64,000 bases of DNA from Sulfurimonas sp. (GTDB taxonomy: Bacteria; Campylobacterota; Campylobacteria; Campylobacterales; Sulfurimonadaceae), in assembly GCA_028687935.1 (NCBI GenBank), contig JAQTZE010000001.1, forward strand, positions 279,633 through 343,632. Reading direction: 5' to 3'. Of the stretch, positions 20,852 through 32,180 are shown in pieces. The position numbers were made by a program, and so were the translations under genes. Each line of letters opens with the position of its first letter. The stretch's first letter is position 1. The notes beneath the pieces were generated by a model. It searched no databases. It was not told the origin of the DNA and worked only from the letters and a program-made list of their open reading frames with translations.

Positions 20852-23443
20852 ATGGCATTTATTGAAGAATATAAAGCACATACGCACGAGAGAGAAACGC
20901 TTGGTGTACCTCCATTACCACTTACAGCTGAGCAAACTGCTGCATTAGTTGAGATGATCAAAGCGGGCGAAGGCGATATGGCTCAAAATATCGACCTCAT
21001 TACTAACCGTGTATCACCTGGTGTTGATGACGCTGCATATGTAAAAGCTGCGTTTTTAAATGATGTTGCAAATGAAAACATTACTGTATCTGCAATCGCT
21101 CCTGAACAAGCTGTCGCTATCATGGGCATGATGCTTGGTGGTTACAATGTGAAACCAATAATCGATACGCTTAGCTCAAAAAATGATAAAGTTGTAGCTG
21201 CTGCAATTGAAGCACTTTCTCATACTTTACTTGTATATGATGCGTTTAATGATGTAGAAGAACTTCACAAAGCAGGAAACGCAGCGGCTACTGAAGTTAT
21301 GACTTCATGGGCAAACGCAGAGTGGTTTACAAGCAAGCCAGAACTCGCAAAAGAGATGACGCTTACTGTGTATAAAGTTCCTGGTGAAACAAATACAGAT
21401 GACCTCTCTCCAGCATCTGAGGCATTTACTCGTTCAGATATTCCTTTGCATGCAAACTCTATGCTTCAATCAAAAATGCAAGATCCATTGACGACTATCG
21501 CACAACTTAAAGAGTTAGGTCATCCTATCGCTTATGTTGGTGATGTTGTTGGGACTGGTTCTTCAAGAAAATCAGGTGTAAACTCTGTACAATGGCACAT
21601 GGGTGAAGATATCCCAGGTGTTCCAAATAAACGTACTGGCGGTGTTGTTATTGGTAACATTATTGCTCCAATTTTCTTCGCAACATGTGAAGATTCAGGT
21701 GCTCTACCACTAGAGATGGATGTTTCTGCGATGGAAACTGGTGATGTTGTTACTTTGTATCCTTATAAAGGTGAAGCACACAAAGATGGAAAATGTATCG
21801 CTACATTTAAACTCAATCCAAATACTATTACTGATGAAGTTAGAGCAGGTGGTCGTATTCCACTTATTATCGGTCGTGGTTTAACTACAAAGGCTCGTGG
21901 TGTTCTTGGTATGGGTGCAACTGATACATTCTTAACTGCTGAACAGCCTGCTGATTCTGGTAAAGGCTTCACGCTTGCACAAAAAATGGTTGGTCGTGCT
22001 TGTGGTATGGACGGTGTACGTCCAGGTATGTATGTTGAGCCAGTAACTACAACAGTTGGTTCTCAAGATACAACTGGTCCAATGACAAGAGATGAGATCA
22101 AAGAGCTTGCAGCACTTGGTTTCTCAGCTGATTTAGTTATGCAGTCTTTCTGTCATACAGCAGCATATCCAAAACCATCAGATGTTACGATGCATCACAC
22201 ATTACCAGACTTTATCTCTAACCGTTCAGGTGTAGCACTTCGTCCAGGTGATGGTGTTATCCACTCATGGTTAAACCGTTTGACTCTTCCTGATACTGTA
22301 GGAACTGGTGCGGATTCACATACACGTTTCCCTATTGGTATCTCATTCCCAGGTGGTTCAGGTATTGTTGCGTTTGCTGGTGTTACAGGTTCTATGCCAC
22401 TTACTATGCCAGAATCAGTACTTGTACGTTTCAAAGGTGAATTACAACCAGGTATCACACTCCGTGACCTCGTAAACGCAATCCCTTACTATGCGATTCA
22501 AGAGGGCTTATTGACTGTTGAGAAAAAAGGAAAGAAAAACATCTTTAACGGACGTATTTTAGAGATCGAAGGTCTTCCAAATCTTAAAGCTGAACAAGCG
22601 TTTGAGCTCTCTGATGCATCTGCTGAGCGTTCTGCTGCTGCATGTACAGTACTTTTAAATGAAGCACCAGTTGTTGAATACCTCAAATCAAACATTACGC
22701 TTATCGAAGCGATGATCAAAGATGGTTATTCTGATTCTCGCACATTGCAACGTCGTGCAGAGAAGATGAAAGAGTGGGTTGCTTCTCCTTCACTTATGCA
22801 GCCAGATGCTGATGCAGAATATGCAGCAGTAATCGAAATCGATTTGAATGATATTACAGAGCCTATTTTAGCTTGTCCAAATGATCCAGATAATGTGAAG
22901 CTTTTAAGTGAAGTTGCTGGTGAAAAAATCGATGAAGTATTTCTTGGCTCATGTATGACAAATATCGGTCACTACCGTGCAGCTGGTGAAGTTATGCGTG
23001 GTGAAGGTAAAGTTGCAGTAGAAAAATTCTGGATAGTACCGCCAACTCGTATGGATGAGCAACAACTTATCAATGAAGGTTACTATGAAGTATTTAAAGC
23101 TATCCAAGCACAAACTGAAGTTCCAGGATGTTCACTTTGTATGGGTAATCAAGCAAGCTCACGTGTAGGTGCGACAGTATTTTCAACATCGACTCGTAAC
23201 TTCGATAACCGTCTTGGAAAAGACACTCAGGTATTCTTAGGTTCTGCAGAGCTTGCGGCAGTCTGCTCTAAATTAGGACGTATTCCAACAGTTGCAGAGT
23301 ATATGGATATAGTTCCTGCGAAACTTGCAGGCAAAGAAGCGAATGTTTATAAATACCTCAACTTCAATGAAATTAGTAATTACAATCTTGAGTCACGTAG
23401 TGTTGCTGAAGAAAAATATGGTGTAACTATCAAAGCTGTATAG
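20852..23443 (+). CDS. acnB: Aconitate hydratase B
   Basis: 863 aa, N-terminal HEAT-like domain, [50 protein letters not shown]. Confidence 0.95.
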   Translation: MAFIEEYKAHTHERETLGVPPLPLTAEQTAALVEMIKAGEGDMAQNIDLITNRVSPGVDDAAYVKAAFLNDVANENITVSAIAPEQAVAIMGMMLGGYNVKPIIDTLSSKNDKVVAAAIEALSHTLLVYDAFNDVEELHKAGNAAATEVMTSWANAEWFTSKPELAKEMTLTVYKVPGETNTDDLSPASEAFTRSDIPLHANSMLQSKMQDPLTTIAQLKELGHPIAYVGDVVGTGSSRKSGVNSVQWHMGEDIPGVPNKRTGGVVIGNIIAPIFFATCEDSGALPLEMDVSAMETGDVVTLYPYKGEAHKDGKCIATFKLNPNTITDEVRAGGRIPLIIGRGLTTKARGVLGMGATDTFLTAEQPADSGKGFTLAQKMVGRACGMDGVRPGMYVEPVTTTVGSQDTTGPMTRDEIKELAALGFSADLVMQSFCHTAAYPKPSDVTMHHTLPDFISNRSGVALRPGDGVIHSWLNRLTLPDTVGTGADSHTRFPIGISFPGGSGIVAFAGVTGSMPLTMPESVLVRFKGELQPGITLRDLVNAIPYYAIQEGLLTVEKKGKKNIFNGRILEIEGLPNLKAEQAFELSDASAERSAAACTVLLNEAPVVEYLKSNITLIEAMIKDGYSDSRTLQRRAEKMKEWVASPSLMQPDADAEYAAVIEIDLNDITEPILACPNDPDNVKLLSEVAGEKIDEVFLGSCMTNIGHYRAAGEVMRGEGKVAVEKFWIVPPTRMDEQQLINEGYYEVFKAIQAQTEVPGCSLCMGNQASSRVGATVFSTSTRNFDNRLGKDTQVFLGSAELAAVCSKLGRIPTVAEYMDIVPAKLAGKEANVYKYLNFNEISNYNLESRSVAEEKYGVTIKAV

Positions 23444-23450
23444 TCATTCC

Positions 23451-23478
23451 TTGCTTGCCGGAGAACTCCGGTAAGCAA
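23451..23478. terminator. GC-rich hairpin between convergent acnB and lolA
   Basis: ttgcttgccgga-gaac-tccggtaagcaa, about 12-bp stem with one G:T; no clear T-run. Confidence 0.6.
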
Positions 23479-23493
23479 AATCCACCTCTTTTC

Positions 23494-24009
23494 TTATTCT
23501 CTTATCACATCATAATCAGCAGGTAAAATCGGCTCAAAAGTATCTTTACTTATCGCTGCGTTTTGTATCTGTCTTGTAAAAACAATCTTTATTTTATTTT
23601 CAAATTCATCTTGGTAAGAGATAGATTCTATAATGTCTCCCTTTGTTGTGATATCAAAGAGTGTATCTTGATAGGAAGTTTGATATCTATTCTCTTTGAT
23701 CTTTTTCGCCTTACTAATCATATGAAAAAAATCAAAATTAGAATCAACTTTTCGTATAATCACCTGCTCAATCTCTGGTTCTATGATTGTGATGCTTTGT
23801 GGTGACATATAAACATCTTTTTGTACAGGTTTAGTATATTTCCATAGCGCATTTTGTGGCTTAAGAGCCGTGACTTTGCCGCTATAGTTGAGAACTTTAT
23901 TTTTTTCATCCGTTACACTTTGGATGAAGTCCGCCTCAAACGAGTTGATATTTTCGATAGAAGCAAAACTCAAAGAGAAGAGGGCAAAAGGCAGTAATAT
24001 ATAGCGCAT
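23494..24009 (-). CDS. lolA: Outer-membrane lipoprotein carrier LolA
   Basis: Signal peptide then INSFEADFIQSVTDEKNKVLNYSGKVTALKPQNALWKYTKP. Confidence 0.85.
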   Translation of the reverse strand: MRYILLPFALFSLSFASIENINSFEADFIQSVTDEKNKVLNYSGKVTALKPQNALWKYTKPVQKDVYMSPQSITIIEPEIEQVIIRKVDSNFDFFHMISKAKKIKENRYQTSYQDTLFDITTKGDIIESISYQDEFENKIKIVFTRQIQNAAISKDTFEPILPADYDVIRE

Positions 24010-24190
24010 ATGTTTCCTTGTATTTTAAAAAAATTATATCTCATGGGCTGTTTACATATTGTTTAATATGATTTATAAATGAAATCATTATTCTCTCTTA
24101 TGCCTACTATTATTTTTACTGTGCTAAAATAGCAACAATTTCAAGTGTTACTATATAATTTACTATATAGTAGCCACAATAAGGTTGCGA

Positions 24191-26776
24191 ATGCTACAAG
24201 CATTAATGGGTAAGGTCTTTGGAACATCAAATGATCGAGAGCTAAAACGATATTTTAAAAGAGTAAAAAATATAAATGCGCTAGAGGAGAGATACTCTTC
24301 TTTGAGTGACGAAGCACTTCAGGCTGCGTTTTTAACACTAAAACAGAGTGTAATCAATAAAGAAAAAACATTAGATGATGTTTTGGAAGATTCTTTTGCA
24401 ATTACAAGAGAAGCAGGGAAAAGAGTCCTTGGAATGCGACACTTCGATGTACAACTTGTCGGTGGTATGGTACTTCATGAAGGCAGAATTGCTGAGATGA
24501 AGACAGGTGAGGGTAAAACATTAGTTGCAACCTTACCAATAGTGCTAAACGCAATGCAAGGCAAAGGTGTGCATCTTGTCACAGTCAATGATTATCTTGC
24601 TTCAAGAGATGCAAACGATATGGGTAAGCTCTATAACTTTCTTGGTTATAGTGTAGGTACTATTCTTGAAGATATGCATGATGCAGCTCAAAAACGTGAA
24701 GCTTATGGTTGTGACATTACCTATGGAACAAACAACGAATTTGGTTTTGATTATCTAAGAGATAATATGAGCTATTCACGCGATAATATGGCGCAAAGAG
24801 AACATCACTTCGTTATCGTCGATGAAGTCGATTCTATTCTTATAGATGAGGCAAGAACACCGCTTATCATCTCAGGTCCGACCAATAGAGCGATGCAAGA
24901 CTTTGCAGATGCAAACAATATAGCACTACAACTTACAAAAGATGAACACTTTACTGTAGATGAAAAAGATAAAGTTGTTTTGATCACGGAAGATGGTATC
25001 ACAAAAGCAGAAGAACTTTTCAAAGTTGAAAATCTCTACAGCGCAGAAAATCCATCTCTTCCACACGTACTCGATCAAGCGCTCAAAGCAAACTATCTTT
25101 TTACAAATGATGTAGATTATGTTGTAAGAAATGGTGAAGTTGTCATCGTAGATGAGTTTACAGGCAGACTCAGTGAAGGCAGACGTTTTTCAGAAGGTCT
25201 TCATCAAGCGCTTGAAGCAAAAGAGGGCGTTTCTATTAAAGAAGAGACACAGACACTTGCAGATATTACATTCCAAAATTACTTTAGAATGTATGACAAA
25301 CTTGCAGGTATGACGGGTACTGCTGAAACGGAAGCTACGGAATTTGCTCAGATATATAGCCTTGACGTTGTCTCTATACCGACAAATATTCCTATCACTC
25401 GTGCAGACTTAAATGACCTTATCTATAAAACGGAAGTAGAAAAATTTACTGCTGTTATTGAAACAATCAAAAAACTCTCACAAACGGGACAGCCAGTTCT
25501 TATTGGTACTGCATCGATTGAAAAATCAGAACTGCTGCATACTTTTCTCAAAAAAGAGAAAATTGCACACACAGTCCTAAACGCAAAGAACCACGAACAA
25601 GAGGGTGAAATCATCAAAAATGCAGGTGTGAAAGGCGCTGTAACAATAGCTACAAACATGGCTGGACGTGGTGTTGATATCAAGGTAAGTGAAGAAGTCA
25701 AAGCTCTTGGCGGTCTCTATATCATCGGAACTGAGAGACATGAAAATCGTCGTATAGATAATCAGCTTCGTGGGCGTTCAGGAAGACAGGGTGATGCGGG
25801 AACTACACAGTTTTATCTTTCACTCGAAGATACACTTCTTCGTATATTCGGTTCAGACAAAATCAAGTCTATCATGGAGCGACTTGGTGTTGAAGATGGT
25901 GAATATATCGAATCAAAAATGGTAACTCGTGCTGTTGAAAAAGCGCAGAAAAAAGTTGAAAATATGCACTACGAAGGTAGAAAGCATATCGTTGAATACG
26001 ATGATGTTGCAAATGAGCAAAGAAAAATCGTATACAAGTTCAGAAATCAGCTTCTTAGTAAAGAGTTTGATATTGCTTCAAAAATTAATGACATCAGAAA
26101 TGATTATGTCAAAAATATCCTTCTTTTAGCAGATATTTTTGATGGTGGAACGCGTGAAGATTTCAACCTCAAAAAAGTATCAGAGCTGCTTCAAGAACAA
26201 ATCAACTTTAAACTTGAAAGTGAAGAGTTCGCAAGTTTAGAATATGATGAATTACTCGAAGCACTTGTAGCAAACCTCAAAGCTTCTTATGATGCAAAAA
26301 TGGGTGTCTTAGATGATTCTATCCGTCAAGAAATCGAAAAAGAGTTCTATCTCAAAGAGCTTGATAGTGCATGGAGAGAGCATCTTTATGCTATGGATAG
26401 CATGAAAACAGGTATCAGACTGCGTGCATACAACCAAAAAGATCCTCTTGTTGAGTATAAAAAAGAGAGTTTCTCTCTCTTTGGAGATCTTATCAATGAG
26501 ATCAAGTTTAACACTATTAAAACACTCCATATCATTCAGTTTAGAATGGAATCTGTAGAAGATGAAGCAAAAAGACTTGCAGCAAAACTTGCAGAAGAAA
26601 ATAGAAAAAACAATGAAAACATGCATCTCAATCACTCAAGTGAAACAGATGAGCAATATGAAGAGTCTGTTGATAAAAAAATTGCAAGAAATGATCCTTG
26701 TCCATGTGGCAGCGGTTTGAAATATAAACAATGCTGCGGTAAGAGCGGTCCTAAAAAAGGTGCGTTTGCATCTTGA
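24191..26776 (+). CDS. secA: Preprotein translocase ATPase SecA
   Basis: [41 protein letters not shown]-terminal zinc motif [17 protein letters not shown] at 24191 preferred over ORF-track 24185. Confidence 0.96.
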   Translation: MLQALMGKVFGTSNDRELKRYFKRVKNINALEERYSSLSDEALQAAFLTLKQSVINKEKTLDDVLEDSFAITREAGKRVLGMRHFDVQLVGGMVLHEGRIAEMKTGEGKTLVATLPIVLNAMQGKGVHLVTVNDYLASRDANDMGKLYNFLGYSVGTILEDMHDAAQKREAYGCDITYGTNNEFGFDYLRDNMSYSRDNMAQREHHFVIVDEVDSILIDEARTPLIISGPTNRAMQDFADANNIALQLTKDEHFTVDEKDKVVLITEDGITKAEELFKVENLYSAENPSLPHVLDQALKANYLFTNDVDYVVRNGEVVIVDEFTGRLSEGRRFSEGLHQALEAKEGVSIKEETQTLADITFQNYFRMYDKLAGMTGTAETEATEFAQIYSLDVVSIPTNIPITRADLNDLIYKTEVEKFTAVIETIKKLSQTGQPVLIGTASIEKSELLHTFLKKEKIAHTVLNAKNHEQEGEIIKNAGVKGAVTIATNMAGRGVDIKVSEEVKALGGLYIIGTERHENRRIDNQLRGRSGRQGDAGTTQFYLSLEDTLLRIFGSDKIKSIMERLGVEDGEYIESKMVTRAVEKAQKKVENMHYEGRKHIVEYDDVANEQRKIVYKFRNQLLSKEFDIASKINDIRNDYVKNILLLADIFDGGTREDFNLKKVSELLQEQINFKLESEEFASLEYDELLEALVANLKASYDAKMGVLDDSIRQEIEKEFYLKELDSAWREHLYAMDSMKTGIRLRAYNQKDPLVEYKKESFSLFGDLINEIKFNTIKTLHIIQFRMESVEDEAKRLAAKLAEENRKNNENMHLNHSSETDEQYEESVDKKIARNDPCPCGSGLKYKQCCGKSGPKKGAFAS

Positions 26777-27975
26777 AAACATCAATAGTCACTTACCTCG
26801 TCAAACGCTTCTTGCGTTTTGACAAAGAACAACCTTTTATCTTTTTATCTGCTTTACTTGCGTTTCTTGGTATTACACTCGGTGTGATGGTTCTTCTTAT
26901 TGCTATGGCACTTATGAATGGTTTTGACAAAGAGTTCAAGAAAAAACTTACTATTATGAACTACCCTATGACAATCATGCCAAAGTTTTATGGCTCTGTA
27001 GATGAATCACTGCTTATCGATCTACAGATACAATTTCCTGATCTCTCTTTTAGTCCTTATATTCAAACTGCTATTATGTCTCGTAATGGTTCGAGACTCG
27101 AAGGCGGCTATATATTTGGTGTAAACTTCAAAGATGAAGCCAAAGTAAACAGTGTGGTCAGCGAAGGTCTCAAAGATATTCAGATGGATAAATTTGATGT
27201 TTTGATAGGGAAGTCTCTTAAAAATGAGTTTGATCTAGAAGTCGGTGATAAGCTGATGTATCTTTTTACCCATCTTGAACCAGGTGGTTTGGCAGTTACA
27301 CCAAAAATCAAGCGTTTTGAAGTTAAAAGCGTCTTTGATTCAGGTCTCTCTGCTTATGATAAAGCATACAGCTACACAACACTCTCTTCACTGCAAGCAG
27401 TGCTGGGTATTCCTTCAAATCAATACGATGGAATACATGTTTTTTCTGCGAATCCTGAAGCAGATATCTTGCGTATAAAAGAGTTTTTACCAGAGACTGT
27501 CTCTATTAAAGGATGGTGGGAAGATAATCAGAATTTCTTTGCGGCTTTAGAGCTTGAAAAGACTTCACTTTTTATTGTTCTTATGCTCATTATTCTGATC
27601 GCATCCATAAATATCATCTCTTCACTTTTGATGACTGTTATGAATAGAAGAGGGGAAATCGCACTTCTTCTCTCCTTGGGAACAACAACAATTGAGATAA
27701 AAAAAGTATTTTTATACCTAGGTATTGTTATCGGAATCGGTGGCATTCTTGCAGGTGTTATCTTGGGCATGAGCGGTATGTGGGTTTTGGGCAATTTTGA
27801 TATTGTATCTCTCCCTAAAGATGTCTATCCAACTTCTACACTTCCTCTAGATCTGAGTCTTTTAGACTTTTTTCTTATCGTCAGCGGTGCCTTTGTCATC
27901 GTTGTCCTCTCTGCTTACTATCCTGCGAAAAAAGCGAGTGAAGTCGATATATTGACAGTCCTAAGAAACGAATAG
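26773..27975 (+). CDS. Lipoprotein-releasing ABC transporter permease (LolC/LolE family)
   Basis: FtsX/MacB-type TM pattern; [33 protein letters not shown] terminus; [17 protein letters not shown] terminus; TTG start overlapping secA stop. Confidence 0.87.
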   Translation: MKTSIVTYLVKRFLRFDKEQPFIFLSALLAFLGITLGVMVLLIAMALMNGFDKEFKKKLTIMNYPMTIMPKFYGSVDESLLIDLQIQFPDLSFSPYIQTAIMSRNGSRLEGGYIFGVNFKDEAKVNSVVSEGLKDIQMDKFDVLIGKSLKNEFDLEVGDKLMYLFTHLEPGGLAVTPKIKRFEVKSVFDSGLSAYDKAYSYTTLSSLQAVLGIPSNQYDGIHVFSANPEADILRIKEFLPETVSIKGWWEDNQNFFAALELEKTSLFIVLMLIILIASINIISSLLMTVMNRRGEIALLLSLGTTTIEIKKVFLYLGIVIGIGGILAGVILGMSGMWVLGNFDIVSLPKDVYPTSTLPLDLSLLDFFLIVSGAFVIVVLSAYYPAKKASEVDILTVLRNE

Positions 27976-27989
27976 AATCTCTTCTATTC
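27970..27989. terminator. Hairpin at the convergent ends of the lol permease and AsmA-like genes
   Basis: gaatagaa-tctc-ttctattc, perfect 8-bp stem spanning the stop-codon region. Confidence 0.5.
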
Positions 27990-30900
27990 TTCTTGTACCA
28001 CACTTGCGTTTTGATCCTCATCCCCACCTAAAAGATGTTGCGGTAAAAAGAGTGTTCTTTTTATAATATTTAAAGGGGTCATAATGATCTCAGAAGGCAG
28101 TAGTGAATCAACATCAGGATCACTTAGTTCTCCTGTAACATTGAGAGAAGTAGAGACAGAGCCTTTGTCAAAGAGTAAATAACCCACGATAGGTATTTTT
28201 GAAGCACTGCTTCCCAAGTCTGTTTTGAGATTGAGCTTCAAATCTATGCTGTTGTTTTTGATACTTGCGACACCTCTTCCAAATATATCAACTTCCTCAG
28301 AATCAAGATATATATCACTAACATGAAAAACATCATCATTAAACTTAAATGCCATATATGCAGTTTTAGCAAAAAGCCCGTTTATACTATATGAAGGTAT
28401 AGAAAACGTGACAAGAGAGGGGATAGTGTTGATAAACGCTAATACGTTGTTGAGTACTCTGTATTCGCGGATCGTTGTATCTTTAATATAAAAGATACCA
28501 TCATACTCCTTGAGTGATCCGTTAAGAGAAAAATCAAGAGATCCGCCTTTAAACTTTGAAAGTGCGAAGAGATTTTCCATAAAAACACTTCCAAAACCAT
28601 GCCCATAAAGATGAAAAGTCTCATCACTTAGCCGAAAGCCTGCGTTTCCTTTTTCATGCGTCAATTGTGCAGTCGTGATATTATGAAGATATTGTAGATC
28701 GATTACGTCTGAGACTATACGTCTATTTTCACTAATATAAAGATAGCTATTTGTTGCGTTTAAAACAAGATTGATACTGTTATTTGTATCTTTTGTATCC
28801 TCAGTAGAGTCATTGTTATCCATAAGTTCAACAAGAGCATTGACGTTGATTCCAGAATCTTTTACTTTTACTTTTATACGGTTACCTAAAAACACATCGA
28901 CATTTTTATTGATATTGAGCTGCGTTTTTTGACTCTTGACATCGTATACTCCTGAGAGAAAATACTCTTGTGTCGGAATATCATCACGAAGTAAAACTGC
29001 GTATGGCTGAGTGATATTGGCATCAAAGAAGAGTGAATCGCTACTGAATTCTTTGCTGAGAGTTGCGTTTGCGTTTATTATCTTATATTTTTTCAAAAAA
29101 GGTGAATATTGTTTGAGATTTTCTATAGAGTCTATTTGCAACACCCACTTTTCATCGCTTAAAGCAAAAGTACTTTGCAACTCTTTTGAATCTACTTGTA
29201 AATTATTGTTATCATCAATATTCAGTGAGAATTGGAATGTCTCATCGAGTTGCAAGAACTCTTGCATCTTTGGATTCATTACATGTATATTATCCATCAA
29301 GATATTGGAGAGAGAGTTATTAAAACGGTATTGCCCATGAAGCTTGAACTCGAGTATATCATCGAGTACAATCGAAGCACTTTTTACGTTTGCTTGATCT
29401 GCATCGAGTTCAATATCAAAGTTGTTGAGTGTTACATCCTTATTTTTTATTGCCAGTAAGATCTGATCATTTGAAATAAGTTGCGTTTTTGTGCTATATT
29501 TTAGTTGCAACTGCGCGCTTGATTGTGCCAGTTTTACATCTTTATAGGAGAGAGAAAGCAGGTCGATTTTGAGGTCTGCGTTTGCGTTGTTGATATCCAA
29601 TAAACCAGAGAGATACAAAGATGCCGTATTTTTGAAAACGACCTGTGTTGTAGGAAGATTTGCTTGCATCTTTGCTAGGTCAAAGGGAAGATGGATAGCA
29701 TCAATTGCAATATTTTGTTGCTCTTGTCTCCAAGTTGATTTGCTAATATCAATAAAGTCAGCATCGGGCGCTATATTGTATTTGATGTTCAGAGGCTTTT
29801 TTTGATTTAGAGCAAGACTTAAATCATCAAACGCAATTTGAGTGAAGTCCATATTGATAACGCCTTCGCTGCGTTTGGCATCGTACTCCATAGTTACATT
29901 TGCTTTTGCAATATTTTTATAACGCGCACGCATATTTTTTATCTCAACATCATAATTATTTAATTTTACATAGGCATCATCAACATCAATATTTAAGCCA
30001 AGATAATCAAATGTTGATCCTTTGGTATAAAAATCCCCAACTGCGTTTACATCTATAGTTCTTAGATTGACATCAATTTGAAGATTTGTAGATACTACAC
30101 CGCTTGTTTGCATCAAAGGAAGTTTGATTTTATAGGTATCTAAAATCTTGAGCATATCACTATTTAAAACTCCATTGAAAATCAAAGAGAGTGAAAGAAG
30201 TTCAGCTTTTTGCGTAAAATCTATCTTCAAACGACTTTGAGCTAAATCCTGACCGCAAGAGCGCGGACTTTGAGGAATAATATATAAAACACCTTCTTTG
30301 AACTCTAATACTGTTCTTTGCGAATGCACTGCTTCAAGCGCTGGATGGTAAGTATAATCAAGTTTTTCCAGAGTTGCGTTTGCATAGATGTTCTTATAAG
30401 CATCATCGAGTCGATCATATTCTAACCATCCATATGCTTCATTGAGATACGCTCCCTGCATCTTAATAGCTTCATATACCCAATAATGAACTTCAGGCGG
30501 CATTTGTAAGAGATCAATCGTGTGTGCTGTATTTTTGATCATCTGATCTGAGGTGATTGCATAAAAGAGTTTTTCATCGGTTGCGTTTATAAAAACTTTT
30601 GCGTCAATATCATTATTGACATTTATATTTAAAGCTGCGTTTATATCTATTGTATCAAGATCAAGAGTGAGTGTTGCATTGAGATCAATCTTTCTATATA
30701 TATCCTGAAACTTTTCAATATCAATATGAAATGCATTTGCTTCAAAATAAAACGAGCTCTCAACTACAAACCCTGAAGAGAGAAGCTTGAAAATACCCTT
30801 TTCATTGTCTGTGTAACTAAATGAGCCACTAACATCATCAATCGTGACCTTACTAATAGTGATATTTTCAAACGCATTATTTAAAAGAGGAAGTTTTGAA

Positions 30901-31169
30901 AAATAGTTGTGAATTTTTTTATAATCAGGCGCTTCTAAGCTCTCCTTATCTCTTTGAATCACCAGTTCTTTGAGGGAAAGGTCAAGTTTTTCATTCCATT
31001 TTATGTATAATTGTTTCACCGTTACATTTGGAATAGAGATCTCTTCTATATAAAACCCGTTTTGTAAAATAATAAACAAAGATAAAAGCACAAAAAAAAT
31101 GAAAGATACAAAACTAATAAGTATGAAGTATGTTTTTGAAATGGTTTTGATAATTATTTTGTCAGTCAT
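27984..31169 (-). CDS. AsmA-like / DUF3971-type inner-membrane-anchored repeat protein (1061 aa)
   Basis: N-terminal TM (TYFILISFVSFIFFVLLSLFIIL); long beta-rich repeats; C terminus with VDIFGRGVASIKNNSIDLKLNLKTDLGSSASKIPIVGYLLFDKGSVSTSLNVTGELSDPDV typical of AsmA/YhdP-like proteins. Confidence 0.75.
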   Translation of the reverse strand: MTDKIIIKTISKTYFILISFVSFIFFVLLSLFIILQNGFYIEEISIPNVTVKQLYIKWNEKLDLSLKELVIQRDKESLEAPDYKKIHNYFSKLPLLNNAFENITISKVTIDDVSGSFSYTDNEKGIFKLLSSGFVVESSFYFEANAFHIDIEKFQDIYRKIDLNATLTLDLDTIDINAALNINVNNDIDAKVFINATDEKLFYAITSDQMIKNTAHTIDLLQMPPEVHYWVYEAIKMQGAYLNEAYGWLEYDRLDDAYKNIYANATLEKLDYTYHPALEAVHSQRTVLEFKEGVLYIIPQSPRSCGQDLAQSRLKIDFTQKAELLSLSLIFNGVLNSDMLKILDTYKIKLPLMQTSGVVSTNLQIDVNLRTIDVNAVGDFYTKGSTFDYLGLNIDVDDAYVKLNNYDVEIKNMRARYKNIAKANVTMEYDAKRSEGVINMDFTQIAFDDLSLALNQKKPLNIKYNIAPDADFIDISKSTWRQEQQNIAIDAIHLPFDLAKMQANLPTTQVVFKNTASLYLSGLLDINNANADLKIDLLSLSYKDVKLAQSSAQLQLKYSTKTQLISNDQILLAIKNKDVTLNNFDIELDADQANVKSASIVLDDILEFKLHGQYRFNNSLSNILMDNIHVMNPKMQEFLQLDETFQFSLNIDDNNNLQVDSKELQSTFALSDEKWVLQIDSIENLKQYSPFLKKYKIINANATLSKEFSSDSLFFDANITQPYAVLLRDDIPTQEYFLSGVYDVKSQKTQLNINKNVDVFLGNRIKVKVKDSGINVNALVELMDNNDSTEDTKDTNNSINLVLNATNSYLYISENRRIVSDVIDLQYLHNITTAQLTHEKGNAGFRLSDETFHLYGHGFGSVFMENLFALSKFKGGSLDFSLNGSLKEYDGIFYIKDTTIREYRVLNNVLAFINTIPSLVTFSIPSYSINGLFAKTAYMAFKFNDDVFHVSDIYLDSEEVDIFGRGVASIKNNSIDLKLNLKTDLGSSASKIPIVGYLLFDKGSVSTSLNVTGELSDPDVDSLLPSEIIMTPLNIIKRTLFLPQHLLGGDEDQNASVVQEE

Positions 31170-32043
31170 GTACTACCTAAATATGCCCATAGAAAGTAAA
31201 AAAGTTATTAATATTCCACAAGGCTCGATTAATCAGATTATAGCACATTTGCAAGAGAATAACTTCAATGTTACCAAGCTTGATTCCTACTTGTTAAGAG
31301 TCATCGGCTCTCCGCAAAGCGGATGGATTGATATAGCTGTTACTAAAAGTACAAGAGCAGACTTTCTTTACAAAATGACTACAGCAAAAGCGGCTCTTGT
31401 GGATATCACTTTGATTCCAGGAGAGACGACATATATATTTTTAGATGATCTTACCCTCTCTTTAGAGCTTGATAGAGCAAAGCTAGAACAGGAGTATGAC
31501 CTTCAGTCGGATGTTGCAGAAGGAGCTTTTGTTCCAAATACCTATAAGTTACCAAAAGGTATCACTGAGAAAGAACTCATGAGAATTTTACTTGAGAATT
31601 CTGCAAAACAGATGCAAGCCTTGTCAATGAAGATTTTTGGCACATACAGTAAAACAAAATGGTTTCAATATGTAGCAATCGCCTCTGTAATACAAAAAGA
31701 GTCTGCGAATATCGAGGAAATGCCGCTTGTAAGTTCCGTTATTTATAACAGAATCAAAAAAGGAATGAAGTTACAGATGGATGGAACTCTCAATTATGGA
31801 AAGTTTTCACACATTAAAATCACTCCAAAACGTATTAAAGAAGATAACTCCATCTACAATACATATAAATATAGTGGCGTCCCTAGCGCTCCTGTCTGCA
31901 ATGTAAGCTTTGATGCAATTCGCGCAGCTGTTTTCCCAGCCAAAACAGATTATCTCTATTTTATGAAATCTAAAAATGGTACACACGATTTTTCGTGTAA
32001 CTATTCTACACATTTAGTCAATATAAAGCGTGCTACAAAATGA
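31099..32043 (+). CDS. mltG: Endolytic murein transglycosylase MltG (YceG-like)
   Basis: ASVIQKESANIEEMPLVSSVIYNRIKKGMKLQMDGTLNYGKF; SAPVCNVSFDAIRAAVFPAKTDYLYF. Start uncertain (31099 or 31123). Confidence 0.9.
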   Translation: MKDTKLISMKYVFEMVLIIILSVMYYLNMPIESKKVINIPQGSINQIIAHLQENNFNVTKLDSYLLRVIGSPQSGWIDIAVTKSTRADFLYKMTTAKAALVDITLIPGETTYIFLDDLTLSLELDRAKLEQEYDLQSDVAEGAFVPNTYKLPKGITEKELMRILLENSAKQMQALSMKIFGTYSKTKWFQYVAIASVIQKESANIEEMPLVSSVIYNRIKKGMKLQMDGTLNYGKFSHIKITPKRIKEDNSIYNTYKYSGVPSAPVCNVSFDAIRAAVFPAKTDYLYFMKSKNGTHDFSCNYSTHLVNIKRATK

Positions 32044-32122
32044 AACACTTTAGCAATATAAGTGGATGTTTGTAAAAGCTTTACCAATATTTCCCATCTT
32101 AGTGTTATGATTTATCTCGTAA

Positions 32123-32155
32123 GTTTCCTAGTAGGTTTTATAACCACTAGGAAAC
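32123..32155 (+). promoter_or_regulatory. Strong 5'-UTR hairpin directly upstream of icd
   Basis: gtttcctagt-a-ggtt-ttat-aacc-actaggaaac: about 14 bp of stem with a single bulge, ending 25 nt before the icd ATG; no T-run. Confidence 0.5.
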
Positions 32156-32180
32156 AAAAAAATCAAGATGAGGACATAAC

